Made by a program: the position numbers and the translations under genes
Assembly (NCBI RefSeq): GCF_002797575.1
Contig: NZ_PGTX01000001.1
Location: 496,001 to 560,000, forward strand
Reading direction: 5' to 3'
Origin: Polynucleobacter brandtiae
Lineage (GTDB): Bacteria > Pseudomonadota > Gammaproteobacteria > Burkholderiales > Burkholderiaceae
Length of the DNA stretch: 64,000 nucleotides
The notes under the pieces: generated by a model
Seen by the model: the letters and a program-made list of their open reading frames with translations, nothing else
What the model was told of the DNA's origin: nothing
Databases searched by the model: none
In this document: positions 27,479-37,109 of the stretch, piece by piece
How the letters are laid out: the number at the start of each line of letters is the position of its first letter
How positions within the stretch are numbered: position 1 is the stretch's first letter

Positions 27479-28135
27479 ATGAATCCCGAAAAGCGACAGG
27501 CCTTTTTTGAGCAACTCAGGGCGAACAATCCCAACCCAGAAACTGAATTGGAATACAGCTCGCCGTTTGAACTCTTGATTGCGGTATTGCTATCCGCACA
27601 AGCAACCGATATTTCAGTAAACAAAGGTACAAGGGGGCTATTTAAGATCGCCAACACTCCGCAAGCACTATTGGACTTAGGCGAAGCGGGGGTCAAGCCT
27701 TTCATCCAGCATATTGGATTATTTAATGCTAAGGGTAGACACATTCAAGAGACTTGCCATTTATTAGTAGAGCGATATGGCGGTGAAGTTCCACAAGTTC
27801 GCGAGGAATTAGAATCCCTTCCAGGCGTAGGAAGAAAAACGGCGAATGTTATTCTCAATACGGCCTTTGGACATCCGACCATGGCAGTAGACACACATAT
27901 CTTTAGAGTATCTAATCGTACGGGCTTAGCGCCAGGAAAAGATGTTGTGAAGGTTGAAGAGCAACTACTAAAGCGTATACCTAAGGAGTTTTTACAAGAC
28001 GCACATCATTGGCTTATTTTGCATGGGCGATATACCTGCAAAGCACGTAACCCTGAATGCGAGCAATGCATTGTCGAACCCCTTTGCAGCTTTAAGCAAA
28101 AAACTGGCAAAGGAAAAGTACGTGGCCATATTTAA
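27479..28135 (+). CDS. nth: Endonuclease III (DNA glycosylase/AP lyase)
   Basis: Base-excision repair enzyme for oxidised pyrimidines. The helix-hairpin-helix LPGVGRKTANVIL contains the catalytic Lys (about residue 121), the catalytic Asp is in AVDTHIFRV, and the [4Fe-4S] ligands are in CKARNPECEQCIVEPLC. The 218-residue length is standard. It starts 2 bases after rnfB. Confidence 0.97.
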   Translation: MNPEKRQAFFEQLRANNPNPETELEYSSPFELLIAVLLSAQATDISVNKGTRGLFKIANTPQALLDLGEAGVKPFIQHIGLFNAKGRHIQETCHLLVERYGGEVPQVREELESLPGVGRKTANVILNTAFGHPTMAVDTHIFRVSNRTGLAPGKDVVKVEEQLLKRIPKEFLQDAHHWLILHGRYTCKARNPECEQCIVEPLCSFKQKTGKGKVRGHI

Positions 28136-28553
28136 TCCGACACGGGAAGAGGTGCGGCGTTTTTTCTGTGACACCTGGAAAAAGAAAATAGAAAATCAGA
28201 TTCTGGCACCGATGGAAATGATTGCTAGCGACTGGATGATCCAACATCCCGAATATCACACTTTGTTACTAGACCCAGAGAGCGCTGTAGAGCAAGACTA
28301 CACACCAGAGCGTGGGGAAACAAATCCTTTTTTACATCTCTCGATGCACTTATCCATTAGTGAGCAAATCTCTATTGATCAGCCGCCTGGGATTAAAGCA
28401 ATCTCGGCACAGCTTTGGAAGAAACTAGGAACAGAGCATGAGTCTCAACACGCCATCATGGAATGTTTAGGGCAGGTAATGTGGGAGACGCAACGCGAGG
28501 GTCAGCCCCTTAGTCCCGAAAGATATCTCGAAGCACTAAAAAAATTGGTTTAG
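28122..28553 (+). CDS. DUF1841 protein
   Basis: 143-residue protein of a family common in Betaproteobacteria, function unknown. I choose the GTG at 28122, because AGGA lies 7 bases upstream and the family starts at FNPTREEVRRFFCDTW. The longer frame to 28023 lies inside nth in another frame. Other family features are HPEYH and NPFLHLSMHLSISEQISIDQP. The gene overlaps the end of nth by 14 bases. Confidence 0.85.
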   Translation: MAIFNPTREEVRRFFCDTWKKKIENQILAPMEMIASDWMIQHPEYHTLLLDPESAVEQDYTPERGETNPFLHLSMHLSISEQISIDQPPGIKAISAQLWKKLGTEHESQHAIMECLGQVMWETQREGQPLSPERYLEALKKLV

Positions 28554-28990
28554 CGTAATGCTGTAATCGCAGATTTAACAGCCGCCGATAGATTCTTTGC
28601 TAAGAGCTGACGCGCTTCAATTGCAGACGCTGATGTTTCCTGAATCCGTTGCGACCACACTGATCCCGGAAAGAAAGCATCATCCCTATAACGGGGGATC
28701 ACATGCCAATGAATGTGGGGCACCATATTCCCCAAGGCAGCTAAATTGACCTTATCTGGCTTCATTACATGACGAATCGCCTCCTCTACCGCAAAGACCA
28801 GAGTCATTAAGTGCTCACGCTCTCCATAGCTAAGATCCGTCATCTCAGCGACGTGGTGATTCCAAATGACCCTACAAAATCCAGGTAAGTCTGCGTCGTT
28901 TACCAAGAATACCCGGCAGTCATCCCCACGCCAAATTAACTCACCCTCTTCGGATGAGGGAACTACTTTACAAAGGGGGCAAGTATTCAT
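28550..28990 (-). CDS. HIT-family hydrolase
   Basis: 146-residue histidine-triad protein. The triad is HIHWHVI at about residues 92-98 in PHIHWHVIPRYRDD. The N-terminal CPLC plus a later segment may bind zinc. Such proteins cleave nucleotide-phosphate bonds (Ap4A, AMP-NH2); the substrate is not evident. It is convergent with DUF1841 and the two stops overlap by 4 bases. Confidence 0.9.
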   Translation of the reverse strand: MNTCPLCKVVPSSEEGELIWRGDDCRVFLVNDADLPGFCRVIWNHHVAEMTDLSYGEREHLMTLVFAVEEAIRHVMKPDKVNLAALGNMVPHIHWHVIPRYRDDAFFPGSVWSQRIQETSASAIEARQLLAKNLSAAVKSAITALR

Positions 28991-29006
28991 AGGCAGAATG
29001 TATATG

Positions 29007-29049
29007 AAAAAGGCACCTAAGTCACTCTTATGGAGTTATTTAGGTGCCG
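29007..29049 (-). terminator. Terminator of the isocitrate lyase gene
   Basis: On the minus strand GGCACCTAA and TTAGGTGCC form a long stem with further AACTC/GAGT pairing inside, followed directly by TTTTT. It lies between aceA and the HIT gene and is only 17 bases from the HIT start. Confidence 0.85.
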
Positions 29050-29079
29050 ATAAACACTAAAACTAGGGGATGTACTAAG

Positions 29080-30378
29080 TTAGTGGAACTGCTCTTCTTC
29101 TGTTGAGCCTGTCAAAGCGGTTACTGAAGATTTACCGCCCTGTATTACAGTCGTGACATCGTCAAAGTAACCGGTGCCTACTTCTTGTTGATGCGAGACG
29201 AATGTATAGCCCCGGTCACGCGCTGCAAATTCGGGCTCTTGTACTTTTTCAACATACGCTGTCATGCCACGCTGCATATAATCTTGAGCCAAATCGAACA
29301 TGTTGTACCACATCGAATGAATACCAGCGAGGGTAATAAATTGATACTTGTAACCCATTGCACCTAATTCGCGTTGGAATTTAGCAATCGTTGCATCATC
29401 TAAATTCTTCTTCCAGTTGAAAGAGGGTGAGCAGTTATACGCCAGCATCTTGCCAGGAAATTTAGCGCGAATGGCCTCTGCAAACTCTCGAGCAAACTCT
29501 AGGTCGGGAGTGCCCGTCTCGCACCAGACCATATCGGCATAGGCAGCGTAAGCTAAACCACGGGAAATAGCCTGATCCAAGCCCTTGCGTGTTTTATAGA
29601 AACCCTCTGGAGTGCGCTCTCCTGTTAAGAATGGCTTATCGTTTGCATCGTAGTCAGAGGTTATTAAGTCAGCAGCTTCAGCATCTGTTCTAGCCAAAAT
29701 AATGGTTGGTACACCCATAACATCCGCAGCTAAGCGAGCTGAAATCAATTTTTGAACTGACTCTGCTGTTGGCAATAAGACCTTACCGCCAAGGTGACCA
29801 CACTTTTTTACTGATGACAGCTGGTCTTCAAAGTGAACCCCTGCAGCGCCCTGCTTAATGAGCGCCTTACTGAGCTCAAAGGCATTCAGTACACCACCAA
29901 ATCCAGCCTCAGCATCCGCTACGATAGGAGCGAAATACTCTATATAGCCGGCATCCCCCTTCTGAATTCCTTTGGCCGTTTGAATCTCATCAGCACGCTG
30001 AAAGGAATTATTAATCCGCTCAACCATCTTGGGAACAGAATCTACTGGATAGAGTGATTGATCTGGGTACATTGCAGCAGAAGAATTGCCATCAGCAGCA
30101 ACCTGCCAGCCTGACAAGTAAATCGCCTGAACACCGGCTTTGACCTGCTGCATTGCTTGACCGCCAGTCAGAGCACCTAAGCAATTGACATAAGCCTCAC
30201 TGTTGACTAAGTCCCACAATCGTTCAGCCCCATGTTTGGCCAAAGTGTACTCAATCTTTAATGAGCCCCGCAGGCGAACAACATCCTCAGCGGTATAGCC
30301 ACGAGTGATGCCCTTCCAGCGGGGATTGGTATCCCAATCCTTTTGAATTGCTGCAATTTCTGCTTTGCGATCTGCCAT
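29080..30378 (-). CDS. aceA: Isocitrate lyase
   Basis: First enzyme of the glyoxylate shunt, splitting isocitrate to glyoxylate and succinate, needed for growth on acetate or fatty acids. The catalytic motif [11 protein letters not shown] is at about residues 189-199, with [10 protein letters not shown] and [11 protein letters not shown] also present. The length is 432 residues. The start has AGGGAGA. Malate synthase is not adjacent. Acetyl units from Xsc or PHB would enter here; that is inference. Confidence 0.97.
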   Translation of the reverse strand: MADRKAEIAAIQKDWDTNPRWKGITRGYTAEDVVRLRGSLKIEYTLAKHGAERLWDLVNSEAYVNCLGALTGGQAMQQVKAGVQAIYLSGWQVAADGNSSAAMYPDQSLYPVDSVPKMVERINNSFQRADEIQTAKGIQKGDAGYIEYFAPIVADAEAGFGGVLNAFELSKALIKQGAAGVHFEDQLSSVKKCGHLGGKVLLPTAESVQKLISARLAADVMGVPTIILARTDAEAADLITSDYDANDKPFLTGERTPEGFYKTRKGLDQAISRGLAYAAYADMVWCETGTPDLEFAREFAEAIRAKFPGKMLAYNCSPSFNWKKNLDDATIAKFQRELGAMGYKYQFITLAGIHSMWYNMFDLAQDYMQRGMTAYVEKVQEPEFAARDRGYTFVSHQQEVGTGYFDDVTTVIQGGKSSVTALTGSTEEEQFH

Positions 30379-30624
30379 GGTTTTCTCCCTAAATTAAACA
30401 AAATATTGAGACGGTGAGTCTTATGTCTTATATAAGAGTTTATATAGAAAACAACGGCATGCAAGATTTATATTGAGACTTGTTAAGATTTAATAATCCA
30501 ATAAAATCAATAACTTAAAATAAATATTTTATAATGTGGAAATCGGGATCAACAGGTGAAACGTTTCCCTGTGACAGCTAATAAAAAAGTTTTAACAGCA
30601 GAAATGCTTTTTCATGTTATGAAA
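30379..30624 (-). promoter_or_regulatory. Promoter region of aceA
   Basis: 246 AT-rich bases upstream of aceA. A possible sigma70 promoter on the minus strand is TTGTTT (30449-30454), a 16-base gap, then TATAAG (30427-30432). The -10 overlaps an 18-base inverted repeat TATATAA-N4-TTATATA (30429-30446). Farther upstream lies a LacI/Cra-like palindrome, listed separately. Confidence 0.5.
30553..30571. promoter_or_regulatory. LacI/Cra-type operator upstream of aceA
   Basis: CAGGTGAAACGTTTCCCTG contains the perfect palindrome GAAACGTTTC with a central CG, the mark of LacI-family sites. TGAAACGTTTCC fits the E. coli Cra consensus TGAAWCSNTHHW. It lies about 185 bases before the aceA start codon. 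Confidence 0.4.
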
Positions 30625-31872
30625 TTAAGCGACTGACTGAGCTTTAAGGGCCGTCATAGTGGCCACCTTAAATCCAGTCAAGATAATCATCAGCTGCAGC
30701 AATGCCACGCCCACAAATAGCAATTTAGGTAAACCGGCGTCTAAGAAGACGCCAAATAGCAGCGGACTAAGAGCGGCGCCTAAATCAATTCCGGAATACA
30801 CAATGCCATAAACTCTGCCAGATGCCCCCGCTGGAGTAGCGGTACGAATCATCAAATCTCTTGAAGGTGCAGCAATACCCAAGCCAGCACCGATAACAAT
30901 AAAGGGGATGACAATGCCATCAAAGGGAACCCACCCTGTCGCCAACAATAAACCCATCAAAATACTACTCGTAAAGCAGATGGTGATGATGCGCTCCGGA
31001 TTGGCAAAACGCTTAGCAAAATAACCACCCAGCAGCATCCCACCGGCTCCGCCCAAAGACATTAGTGTCAAAAAATAATTACCCGCACTGACAGGTAGCC
31101 CATAGATTTGAAAAAGAGCACTCGGGGCAAATGATTGCATGCCGGTAGTGGCTGACATACTAAAGAAAAAGAAAATCCAACACAGCCATACGGCAGGTAG
31201 CTTCAGAAAAGCAAAAGTAGTCAGCGCCCCAGTACCAGGGTTTGCTGCAGCATGAGTAGCCGCAGATTCTGCTTGGCGCTCTTTTACATTGTCAATGAGC
31301 CGTTCACGGCTTAACCACAGCACTAAGAGTATTAACGCCTCTAGAACCGCAGCGGATAAGAAGGCCATTCGCCAGTCAGCAAGGGTTGCCATTGCAACCA
31401 TAAAGGCTGGGGCGGCAGCCCAGCCCAGATAACCGGTTACGCCATGAATAGAGTACGCATAGGGTAAATTTGGCGGGGAAATTTTATGATTGATTAAGGT
31501 GTAATCCACCGGGTGAAAAATACCATTACCGCTACCAGCAATCACTGCCCCTATCACCAACATAGCATACCCATTACTTTGTGAGTAAGTTAATGCAGCA
31601 AGGGCAAGTAGCCCAACTCCAATAAACAGCACTGGGCGAGCGCCTATACGATCTACCAAAAATCCAGAAGCTGCCTGAATGATGCAAGAGACGACAAAGA
31701 AAATCGTCATCAACAAACCTAGCTCTGCATAACTAAAGCCAAACTCTGCTTTAAGCCATGGGAACATCGGCGGTAAAATTAAATGAAAAAAATGGGAACT
31801 GCCGTGTGCCAAGCTGATTAAACCAACTACTCGGACATCACTGGCACGCCTTATTTGTAGCGCATCAATCAT
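30625..31872 (-). CDS. MFS transporter (fosmidomycin-resistance-like)
   Basis: 415-residue major facilitator with 12 predicted hydrophobic segments. SLAHGSSHFFHLILPPMFPWL at the N-terminus and the GFLVDRIGARPVL loop 2-3 motif A resemble the Fsr branch. A second motif-like loop, GGYFAKRFANPERI, is in the C half. The substrate is unknown. It lies 19 bases downstream of clpB on the same strand, which need not mean a shared role. Confidence 0.85.
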   Translation of the reverse strand: MIDALQIRRASDVRVVGLISLAHGSSHFFHLILPPMFPWLKAEFGFSYAELGLLMTIFFVVSCIIQAASGFLVDRIGARPVLFIGVGLLALAALTYSQSNGYAMLVIGAVIAGSGNGIFHPVDYTLINHKISPPNLPYAYSIHGVTGYLGWAAAPAFMVAMATLADWRMAFLSAAVLEALILLVLWLSRERLIDNVKERQAESAATHAAANPGTGALTTFAFLKLPAVWLCWIFFFFSMSATTGMQSFAPSALFQIYGLPVSAGNYFLTLMSLGGAGGMLLGGYFAKRFANPERIITICFTSSILMGLLLATGWVPFDGIVIPFIVIGAGLGIAAPSRDLMIRTATPAGASGRVYGIVYSGIDLGAALSPLLFGVFLDAGLPKLLFVGVALLQLMIILTGFKVATMTALKAQSVA

Positions 31873-31891
31873 GTGCCGAGTTTACTACCGA

Positions 31892-34486
31892 TTACTTAGT
31901 GAAGATAAAGTCACCCTTTTGATCGACATCGACTGGCACGGTATCTTCAGGACCAAACTTCCCCTCCAAAATCATCTTCGAGACAGGGTTCTCAATATAT
32001 TGCTGAATCGCTCTTTTTAGCGGCCTTGCTCCAAACACCGGATCAAATCCTACTTCTGCAATCTTTGCTAAGGCCGCATCGGTAACATCAAGATGCATAT
32101 CGATTTTCGCAAGCCGGTCAGACAAGTTTTTAAGTAAGATCTTGGCGATATTGGCGATGTTTCCCTTATCTAGACCGTGGAACACAACGATCTCATCAAT
32201 ACGATTGAGAAACTCTGGACGGAAATGCGTTTTTAGCTCTTCAAAAACTGCATCTTTTATCGCAATCTGTTTCTTACCGACCATAGACTGAATCAGATGC
32301 GAACCGATATTACTAGTCATCACAATCACAGTATTTTTAAAATCGACTGTGCGCCCCTGACCATCTGTTAAACGACCATCATCTAGTACTTGCAGTAGTA
32401 CATTGAATACGTCAGGATGCGCCTTCTCAATTTCATCAAACAAGATGACGCAGTAAGGATGGCGTCGCACCTTCTCCGTTAGGTAGCCGCCCTCTTCATA
32501 ACCTACATAACCAGGAGGCGCTCCGATTAAACGCGCAACACTATGTTTCTCCATAAACTCACTCATATCAATGCGAATGAGGTGCTCTTCGCTATCGAAT
32601 AAGAAACCAGCCAAAGCCTTACAAAGCTCGGTCTTTCCTACGCCTGTTGGCCCCAAGAATAAGAATGAGCCATAGGGACGATGCTCTTCAGCAAGACCCG
32701 CACGTGAACGACGGATTGCATCTGATACCGCACGAATAGCCTCTTCTTGGCCTACTACTCGGTGATGAAGTAACTCCTCCATCTTGAGTAATTTATCGCG
32801 CTCACCCTGCATCATTTTGGATACCGGAATACCGGTTGCACGGGAAACTACCTCAGCAATTTCTTCTGCCCCTACCTGAGTCCGCAACAGCTTATTTTTA
32901 ATTACGCCATCTTTGCTGCTGTTGGCCTCTGCAGCAGCGGCAGATTTCAGCTTAGCCTCTAGCTCTGGCAATTTAGCATATTGCAATTCAGCAACTTGCT
33001 CCAGCTTGCCTGCACGCTGTAGCTTCACTATATCTGCGCGTACCTTTTCAATTTCTTCCTTGATGTGTGCTGCGCCTAAGACGGCACCTTTCTCTGCTTT
33101 CCAAATCTCTTCTAAATCAGCATACTCAGCACCTAAGCGCTGAATCTCATCTTCAATTAGCGCTAAGCGTTTTTTAGAGGCATCATCTTTTTCCTTCTTG
33201 ACAGCCTCACGCTCAATCTTCAGTTGAATGAGACGACGCTCTAGCTTATCCATAACTTCTGGCTTAGAGTCAATCTCCATACGAATACGCGAGCCTGCTT
33301 CATCTATTAGATCAATCGCCTTATCGGGCAAGAAGCGATCTGTAATGTAACGATGAGAAAGCTCAGCAGCCGCCACAATTGCCGGATCAGTGATTTCAAT
33401 ACCATGATGAAGCTCATAGCGCTCTTGCAAGCCACGCAAGATCGCAATCGTTGCTTCTACAGTAGGCTCTTCCACCATGACTTTTTGGAACCGACGCTCC
33501 AAAGCTGGGTCTTTCTCAATATATTTACGATATTCATCCAAGGTAGTGGCGCCAATGCAATGCAATTCACCACGAGCCAGGGCAGGCTTGAGCATATTGC
33601 CCGCATCCATAGCGCCATCGCCCTTACCAGCCCCCACCATCGTATGAATCTCATCAATAAAGATAATCGTGCGACCCTCATCTTTAGCAACATCGCTTAA
33701 CACTGCTTTCAGGCGCTCCTCAAACTCACCACGATATTTAGCGCCCGCCAAAAGTAGCGCCATATCCAATACGAGGACACGCTTTTCTTTTAGGGTTTCA
33801 GGAACTTCACCATTAATAATCCGCTGCGCTAAACCCTCTACGATCGCAGTTTTGCCAACCCCAGGCTCGCCAATTAATACGGGGTTATTTTTGCCGCGAC
33901 GTTGCAATATCTGAATGGTGCGACGAATTTCATCATCCCGGCCAATCACTGGATCCAACTTACCCAAGCGTGCTCGCTCAGTTAAATCCACTGTATATTT
34001 TTTAAGGGCCTCACGTTGTCCTTCGGCATCTGCACTATTCACTGATTCTCCTCCGCGGACTACATCAATAGCCGCCTCTAATGATTTACGATTCAAGCCG
34101 CTTTCACTCGCAATCTTGCCAAGCTGACCCTTATCGTCGGCCACTACCAATAAAAATAGTTCGCCCGCAATAAACTGATCACCGCGTTTCGTGGCCTCTT
34201 TTTCACACAAGTTAAACCAATTGCCTAAGTCACGGCCAACCTGCACTTCGCCGTTTGTACCCTGCACTTCAGGAAGATTATTAATCAGCCTCTCAGAAGC
34301 TTTTTCTAGACTGGCTACATTGACACCGGCACGGGTGAGCAAGCTTTTTGCGCCACCATCAGAATCCCGCAGCATGGCGATGAGCAGATGCGCTGGTTCG
34401 ATAAATTGATTATCTTTAGACAGGGCTAAGCTTTGTGCCTCACTAAGCGCCTCTTGAAATTTAGTAGTGAACTTATCTATTCTCAT
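31892..34486 (-). CDS. clpB: Disaggregase ClpB
   Basis: 864-residue Hsp100 ATPase that reactivates aggregated proteins with DnaK. The N-domain covers about 1-145; nucleotide domain 1 has Walker [11 protein letters not shown] at about 205; a middle coiled coil lies at about 400-530 ([22 protein letters not shown]); nucleotide domain 2 has [10 protein letters not shown] at about 607 and [11 protein letters not shown]. No IGL/F loop for ClpP is needed. No CIRCE element or clear sigma32 promoter was recognised upstream. Confidence 0.97.
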   Translation of the reverse strand: MRIDKFTTKFQEALSEAQSLALSKDNQFIEPAHLLIAMLRDSDGGAKSLLTRAGVNVASLEKASERLINNLPEVQGTNGEVQVGRDLGNWFNLCEKEATKRGDQFIAGELFLLVVADDKGQLGKIASESGLNRKSLEAAIDVVRGGESVNSADAEGQREALKKYTVDLTERARLGKLDPVIGRDDEIRRTIQILQRRGKNNPVLIGEPGVGKTAIVEGLAQRIINGEVPETLKEKRVLVLDMALLLAGAKYRGEFEERLKAVLSDVAKDEGRTIIFIDEIHTMVGAGKGDGAMDAGNMLKPALARGELHCIGATTLDEYRKYIEKDPALERRFQKVMVEEPTVEATIAILRGLQERYELHHGIEITDPAIVAAAELSHRYITDRFLPDKAIDLIDEAGSRIRMEIDSKPEVMDKLERRLIQLKIEREAVKKEKDDASKKRLALIEDEIQRLGAEYADLEEIWKAEKGAVLGAAHIKEEIEKVRADIVKLQRAGKLEQVAELQYAKLPELEAKLKSAAAAEANSSKDGVIKNKLLRTQVGAEEIAEVVSRATGIPVSKMMQGERDKLLKMEELLHHRVVGQEEAIRAVSDAIRRSRAGLAEEHRPYGSFLFLGPTGVGKTELCKALAGFLFDSEEHLIRIDMSEFMEKHSVARLIGAPPGYVGYEEGGYLTEKVRRHPYCVILFDEIEKAHPDVFNVLLQVLDDGRLTDGQGRTVDFKNTVIVMTSNIGSHLIQSMVGKKQIAIKDAVFEELKTHFRPEFLNRIDEIVVFHGLDKGNIANIAKILLKNLSDRLAKIDMHLDVTDAALAKIAEVGFDPVFGARPLKRAIQQYIENPVSKMILEGKFGPEDTVPVDVDQKGDFIFTK

Positions 34487-34589
34487 TTGGATTCCTTATT
34501 GGATCTGTAGATATCTACCTATAGAATATAAGGACATTATTGAAAATTTCAAGTGTTTTATCCTATTTAAAAGCGAATTTAACCCTACC

Positions 34590-34832
34590 TTGACTTGGCT
34601 TGTTTATCTTTTAGAGTGCGCTGATGGCAGTTATTACGCCGGCATTACCAATCGCCTGGAGCATCGACTAGAGGCCCATAACTCAGGTGAGGGAGCCCGC
34701 TACACCCGTTCACGTCGGCCAGTGACGGTGATAGCAACCCAGACTCACTCGGATCGATCTGAGGCCTCTAAGGCAGAAGCAAGATTAAAGCGTTTACCTC
34801 GTTCCCAGAAGCGGGCGTTTTTCGAGACCTAA
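34590..34832 (+). CDS. GIY-YIG domain protein (UPF0213-like)
   Basis: Small single-domain GIY-YIG protein, about 80 residues: WLVYLLECADGSYYAGITNRLEHRLEAHNSG carries the signature, then ARYTRSRRPVTV and AEARLKRLPRSQK. The start is set at the TTG at 34590 because the family begins there. The open frame runs back to 34467, inside clpB on the other strand, with no family match. Relatives are putative nucleases of unknown role. It stops 2 bases before the stop of the convergent Rrf2-like gene. Confidence 0.8.
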   Translation: MTWLVYLLECADGSYYAGITNRLEHRLEAHNSGEGARYTRSRRPVTVIATQTHSDRSEASKAEARLKRLPRSQKRAFFET

Positions 34833-34834
34833 AT

Positions 34835-35407
34835 TTAGCAGGCGCTTGATTTTTCCAAGTAAGCACCAAAACTAAAGATCGAGTTTGGTCCAAGTGGCAC
34901 TTGCTCCACTTTCTTGAAGGTGGTTTTAACAACCCTTTGCACTTCACCCTTAGCCAATTTTTCAGGCGTAGTCTTAGGGCTGATAAACGCTTGACGTTCT
35001 GGTACAGACTGCATGTCACTAAAGCGAGGAACATAGTCCTTGATTGCAGATGACAGAGTAACGTTAGCCATGCAACTAAGCATGTAAGCTTCCAAAGATT
35101 GATAAAGTTCGCTAGCAATATCGCATGCCTCAACCTTACGTTTTTTGATGTAATTCATTGCCAAAACAACATCCTTGATGGTCACCATTCTAGGGTCTTG
35201 CAGCAAGATGTAGCCCCCACGACGTCCCTTGGTGCCCTTCACTATTCCAGCCGCACGTAGTGCGCTCAGTAAGAGCTCTATTCTGCTGATCGACAGATTT
35301 TGTCGTTGGGCTAGCTCCAATCCAGTAACGGGCCTAGCACTGTTTGAATGAGAGGCAATATCAACCAAAGTATTGAGGGCTGCCTTTACTGCTGTTGTGA
35401 TGTCCAT
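34835..35407 (-). CDS. Rrf2-family regulator without cluster cysteines
   Basis: 190-residue Rrf2-type protein. The winged helix is at about residues 5-80, with LAQRQNLSISRIELLLSALRAAGIVKGTKGRRGGYILLQDP. The region where IscR carries three Cys has only scattered Cys (EACDIAS, LSCMAN), not the C-x5-C-x5-C spacing, so Fe-S binding is doubtful. The C-terminal 60 residues have no match I recognise. It is a paralog of the IscR in this window with unknown targets. Confidence 0.78.
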   Translation of the reverse strand: MDITTAVKAALNTLVDIASHSNSARPVTGLELAQRQNLSISRIELLLSALRAAGIVKGTKGRRGGYILLQDPRMVTIKDVVLAMNYIKKRKVEACDIASELYQSLEAYMLSCMANVTLSSAIKDYVPRFSDMQSVPERQAFISPKTTPEKLAKGEVQRVVKTTFKKVEQVPLGPNSIFSFGAYLEKSSAC

Positions 35408-35538
35408 ATTGAATTTGTCGAAAATGTGAGATTAATTAATAAAGGTGAATCTAATCACTAGATTGAAGTATGGAACTAATTTCTTCCAGTTGCTGAGCCT
35501 GCCCTAGTAACCCTTTTCAGATGATGGTTTGCATGCGA

Positions 35539-35967
35539 TTAAGCCAGACGAGGTCTTAATTCAGATATCAACATTCTCAAAGGCTCTGGCCGCAAGAACT
35601 GACCTAACTCAACCCGTTGCTCTGATTGCTCGATATAAAACACCTTCTGGTGTTCTAGCGGAGGAATCACTCTAGCCCATTGCGTATTGAATTCAAAGCA
35701 GGTTTCTTTGTAGGCAATAAATTTTTTGACTATTAAGCGAGTTCCGCTGATTTCAATCTCTTCAAAATCGAGCGCATGTCGGCAATAAATTAAAAATCCG
35801 ACCGTTACTGCAGTGATTTCAATAGCTGTAAACACCAAAATCATTTTTACCCCAACGAGAAAAAATCCGATGCCAACCGTCAAGGAGAGGCAGACCAGCA
35901 CTAAATAAAATTGCAGCAACTGACGGGGGGACAATGCGCAATTGCGTCGCATTCGCCAGATTTTCAT
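35539..35967 (-). CDS. DUF2244 membrane protein
   Basis: 142-residue protein with two adjacent membrane helices (about 19-62: FYLVLVCLSLTVGIGFFLVG, MILVFTAIEITAVTVGFLIY) and a C-terminal soluble part with TQWARVIPP and VELGQFLRPEPLRMLISELR. This matches DUF2244, which is often found beside cytochrome oxidase genes in Proteobacteria; here it stands apart from them. The function is unknown. Confidence 0.8.
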   Translation of the reverse strand: MKIWRMRRNCALSPRQLLQFYLVLVCLSLTVGIGFFLVGVKMILVFTAIEITAVTVGFLIYCRHALDFEEIEISGTRLIVKKFIAYKETCFEFNTQWARVIPPLEHQKVFYIEQSEQRVELGQFLRPEPLRMLISELRPRLA

Positions 35968-36004
35968 TTCATCTCACTCGCTGGTACTGGGTTTAGTGTG
36001 GTCG

Positions 36005-36160
36005 CTAACTGGAAGAGGCACTTTTCATATTTCTGGCTTTCTCGATTTGATCAGCGCTACGTTGCTGAAAGTCAACCATCGAGTGATGCCCCATTTGATA
36101 GCAAGGACAGTGCTTTCCTAAAATCCAACGAGCTAGCTTAATACGTAATTTTTGAATCAT
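36005..36160 (-). CDS. Small hypothetical protein, 51 residues
   Basis: Short gene with an ATG at 36160 behind a good GGAGA site. The product starts with an amphipathic basic segment (MIQKLRIKLARWILGKH), then CPCYQMGHHSMVD with a Cys-x-Cys and a His pair, and ends hydrophilic. I do not recognise the family. It lies 34 bases after another small Cys-rich gene on the same strand, and the two may form a unit. The RBS and the Cys/His cluster support it as real, but it could be spurious. Confidence 0.5.
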   Translation of the reverse strand: MIQKLRIKLARWILGKHCPCYQMGHHSMVDFQQRSADQIEKARNMKSASSS

Positions 36161-36194
36161 GTTGTTCTCCAAATCAAATAAATTATTTAGTAGG

Positions 36195-36374
36195 TCAATT
36201 AGCCTTAGTAGAGTCATTTACCGAGGGGGGCTCAACGCTATTGCTGTCCTTCATGATGAGCTTTGGTGCACTCATTTTTTCCCCATCCCAAATCTGGCCG
36301 CACCAGCACTCTCCTGCATCATTAATAATGCATACGCCCGATCCACAACAAAATCCTGCCGGTGCCTTCATCAT
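36195..36374 (-). CDS. Small Cys-rich hypothetical protein
   Basis: 59-residue product starting MMKAPAGFCCGSGVCIIND, then AGECWCGQIWDGEKM, with five to six Cys in the first 30 residues in a CC-x3-C...C-x-C pattern that could bind metal. An AGG-rich sequence lies before the ATG pair at 36374/36371; a GTG at 36383 is an alternative. The C-terminal half is charged and rich in Ser. I recognise no family. Confidence 0.48.
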   Translation of the reverse strand: MMKAPAGFCCGSGVCIINDAGECWCGQIWDGEKMSAPKLIMKDSNSVEPPSVNDSTKAN

Positions 36375-36455
36375 TAACCTCACTAAACCTTAAAATAAAC
36401 AATTAAGTCTATTCTAGAGTTTTTATCCAATTCCTGCTCTTACCCGCCCTAACGA

Positions 36456-37082
36456 ATGAATACACCAGATTTACCCTTTGAAGATCTAGGCTCTAATAGC
36501 TTGATATCCGTATTAACAAGGGATGGCCAAGCACACTACCTCAGCGCAATCTTCCCTCAAGACCAATCTAACGAGTTACTACAGATACTCATCAGGTCTG
36601 TTTTATGGCAGCCAGATCAAGTCATGATGTTCGGTAAAGTAGTGACGACTCGCAGAAAAGTGGCATGGATAGGAGATCCTGATTGCAGTTACACCTATTC
36701 CGGAATTGAACGTCAGCCTCAAGCCTGGACCCCAGCCCTATTATTGATTAAAGCAAAAGCTGAGGCGCTGTCGGGATGTCAATTTAACTCCTGTCTAGCT
36801 AACCTTTACCACAGCGGCGATGAAGGTATGGGCTGGCACAGTGATAATGAAAAAGAATTAGATTCCAATATGCCAATCGCTTCATTTAGTCTTGGCGGAA
36901 GAAGAAAGTTTGCCTTTCGTCATCGAGAGGATCAAGAAACCGTTTCTTTATTTTTAGAGAATGGCAGCTTGCTGATCATGCACCCCCCGATTCAGGAATA
37001 CTGGCGCCATAGCCTATTAAAAACTAAGACACTGGTGGCTCCCCGAATTAATCTGACATTCCGAAAAATACAGTTAGCTTAA
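36456..37082 (+). CDS. alkB: AlkB-like 2-oxoglutarate/Fe(II) dioxygenase
   Basis: 208-residue oxidative demethylase of the AlkB superfamily, likely for alkylated DNA or RNA bases. Iron ligands are HSD in MGWHSDNEKELD (His about 129, Asp about 131) and the distal His in YWRHSLLKT; the 2-oxoglutarate Arg is in APRINLTFR. FNSCLANLYHSGDEGMGWHSD is typical of the AlkB2/3-like group rather than E. coli AlkB itself, so the symbol is approximate. It is monocistronic. Confidence 0.88.
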   Translation: MNTPDLPFEDLGSNSLISVLTRDGQAHYLSAIFPQDQSNELLQILIRSVLWQPDQVMMFGKVVTTRRKVAWIGDPDCSYTYSGIERQPQAWTPALLLIKAKAEALSGCQFNSCLANLYHSGDEGMGWHSDNEKELDSNMPIASFSLGGRRKFAFRHREDQETVSLFLENGSLLIMHPPIQEYWRHSLLKTKTLVAPRINLTFRKIQLA

Positions 37083-37109
37083 TAAATGACTAGTCTTTTG
37101 GCTTTAGTT

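Noticed and set aside
33353..33914. Plus-strand ORFs over clpB
   Set aside because: Antisense to a strongly conserved clpB region; composition follows the codon pattern of clpB.
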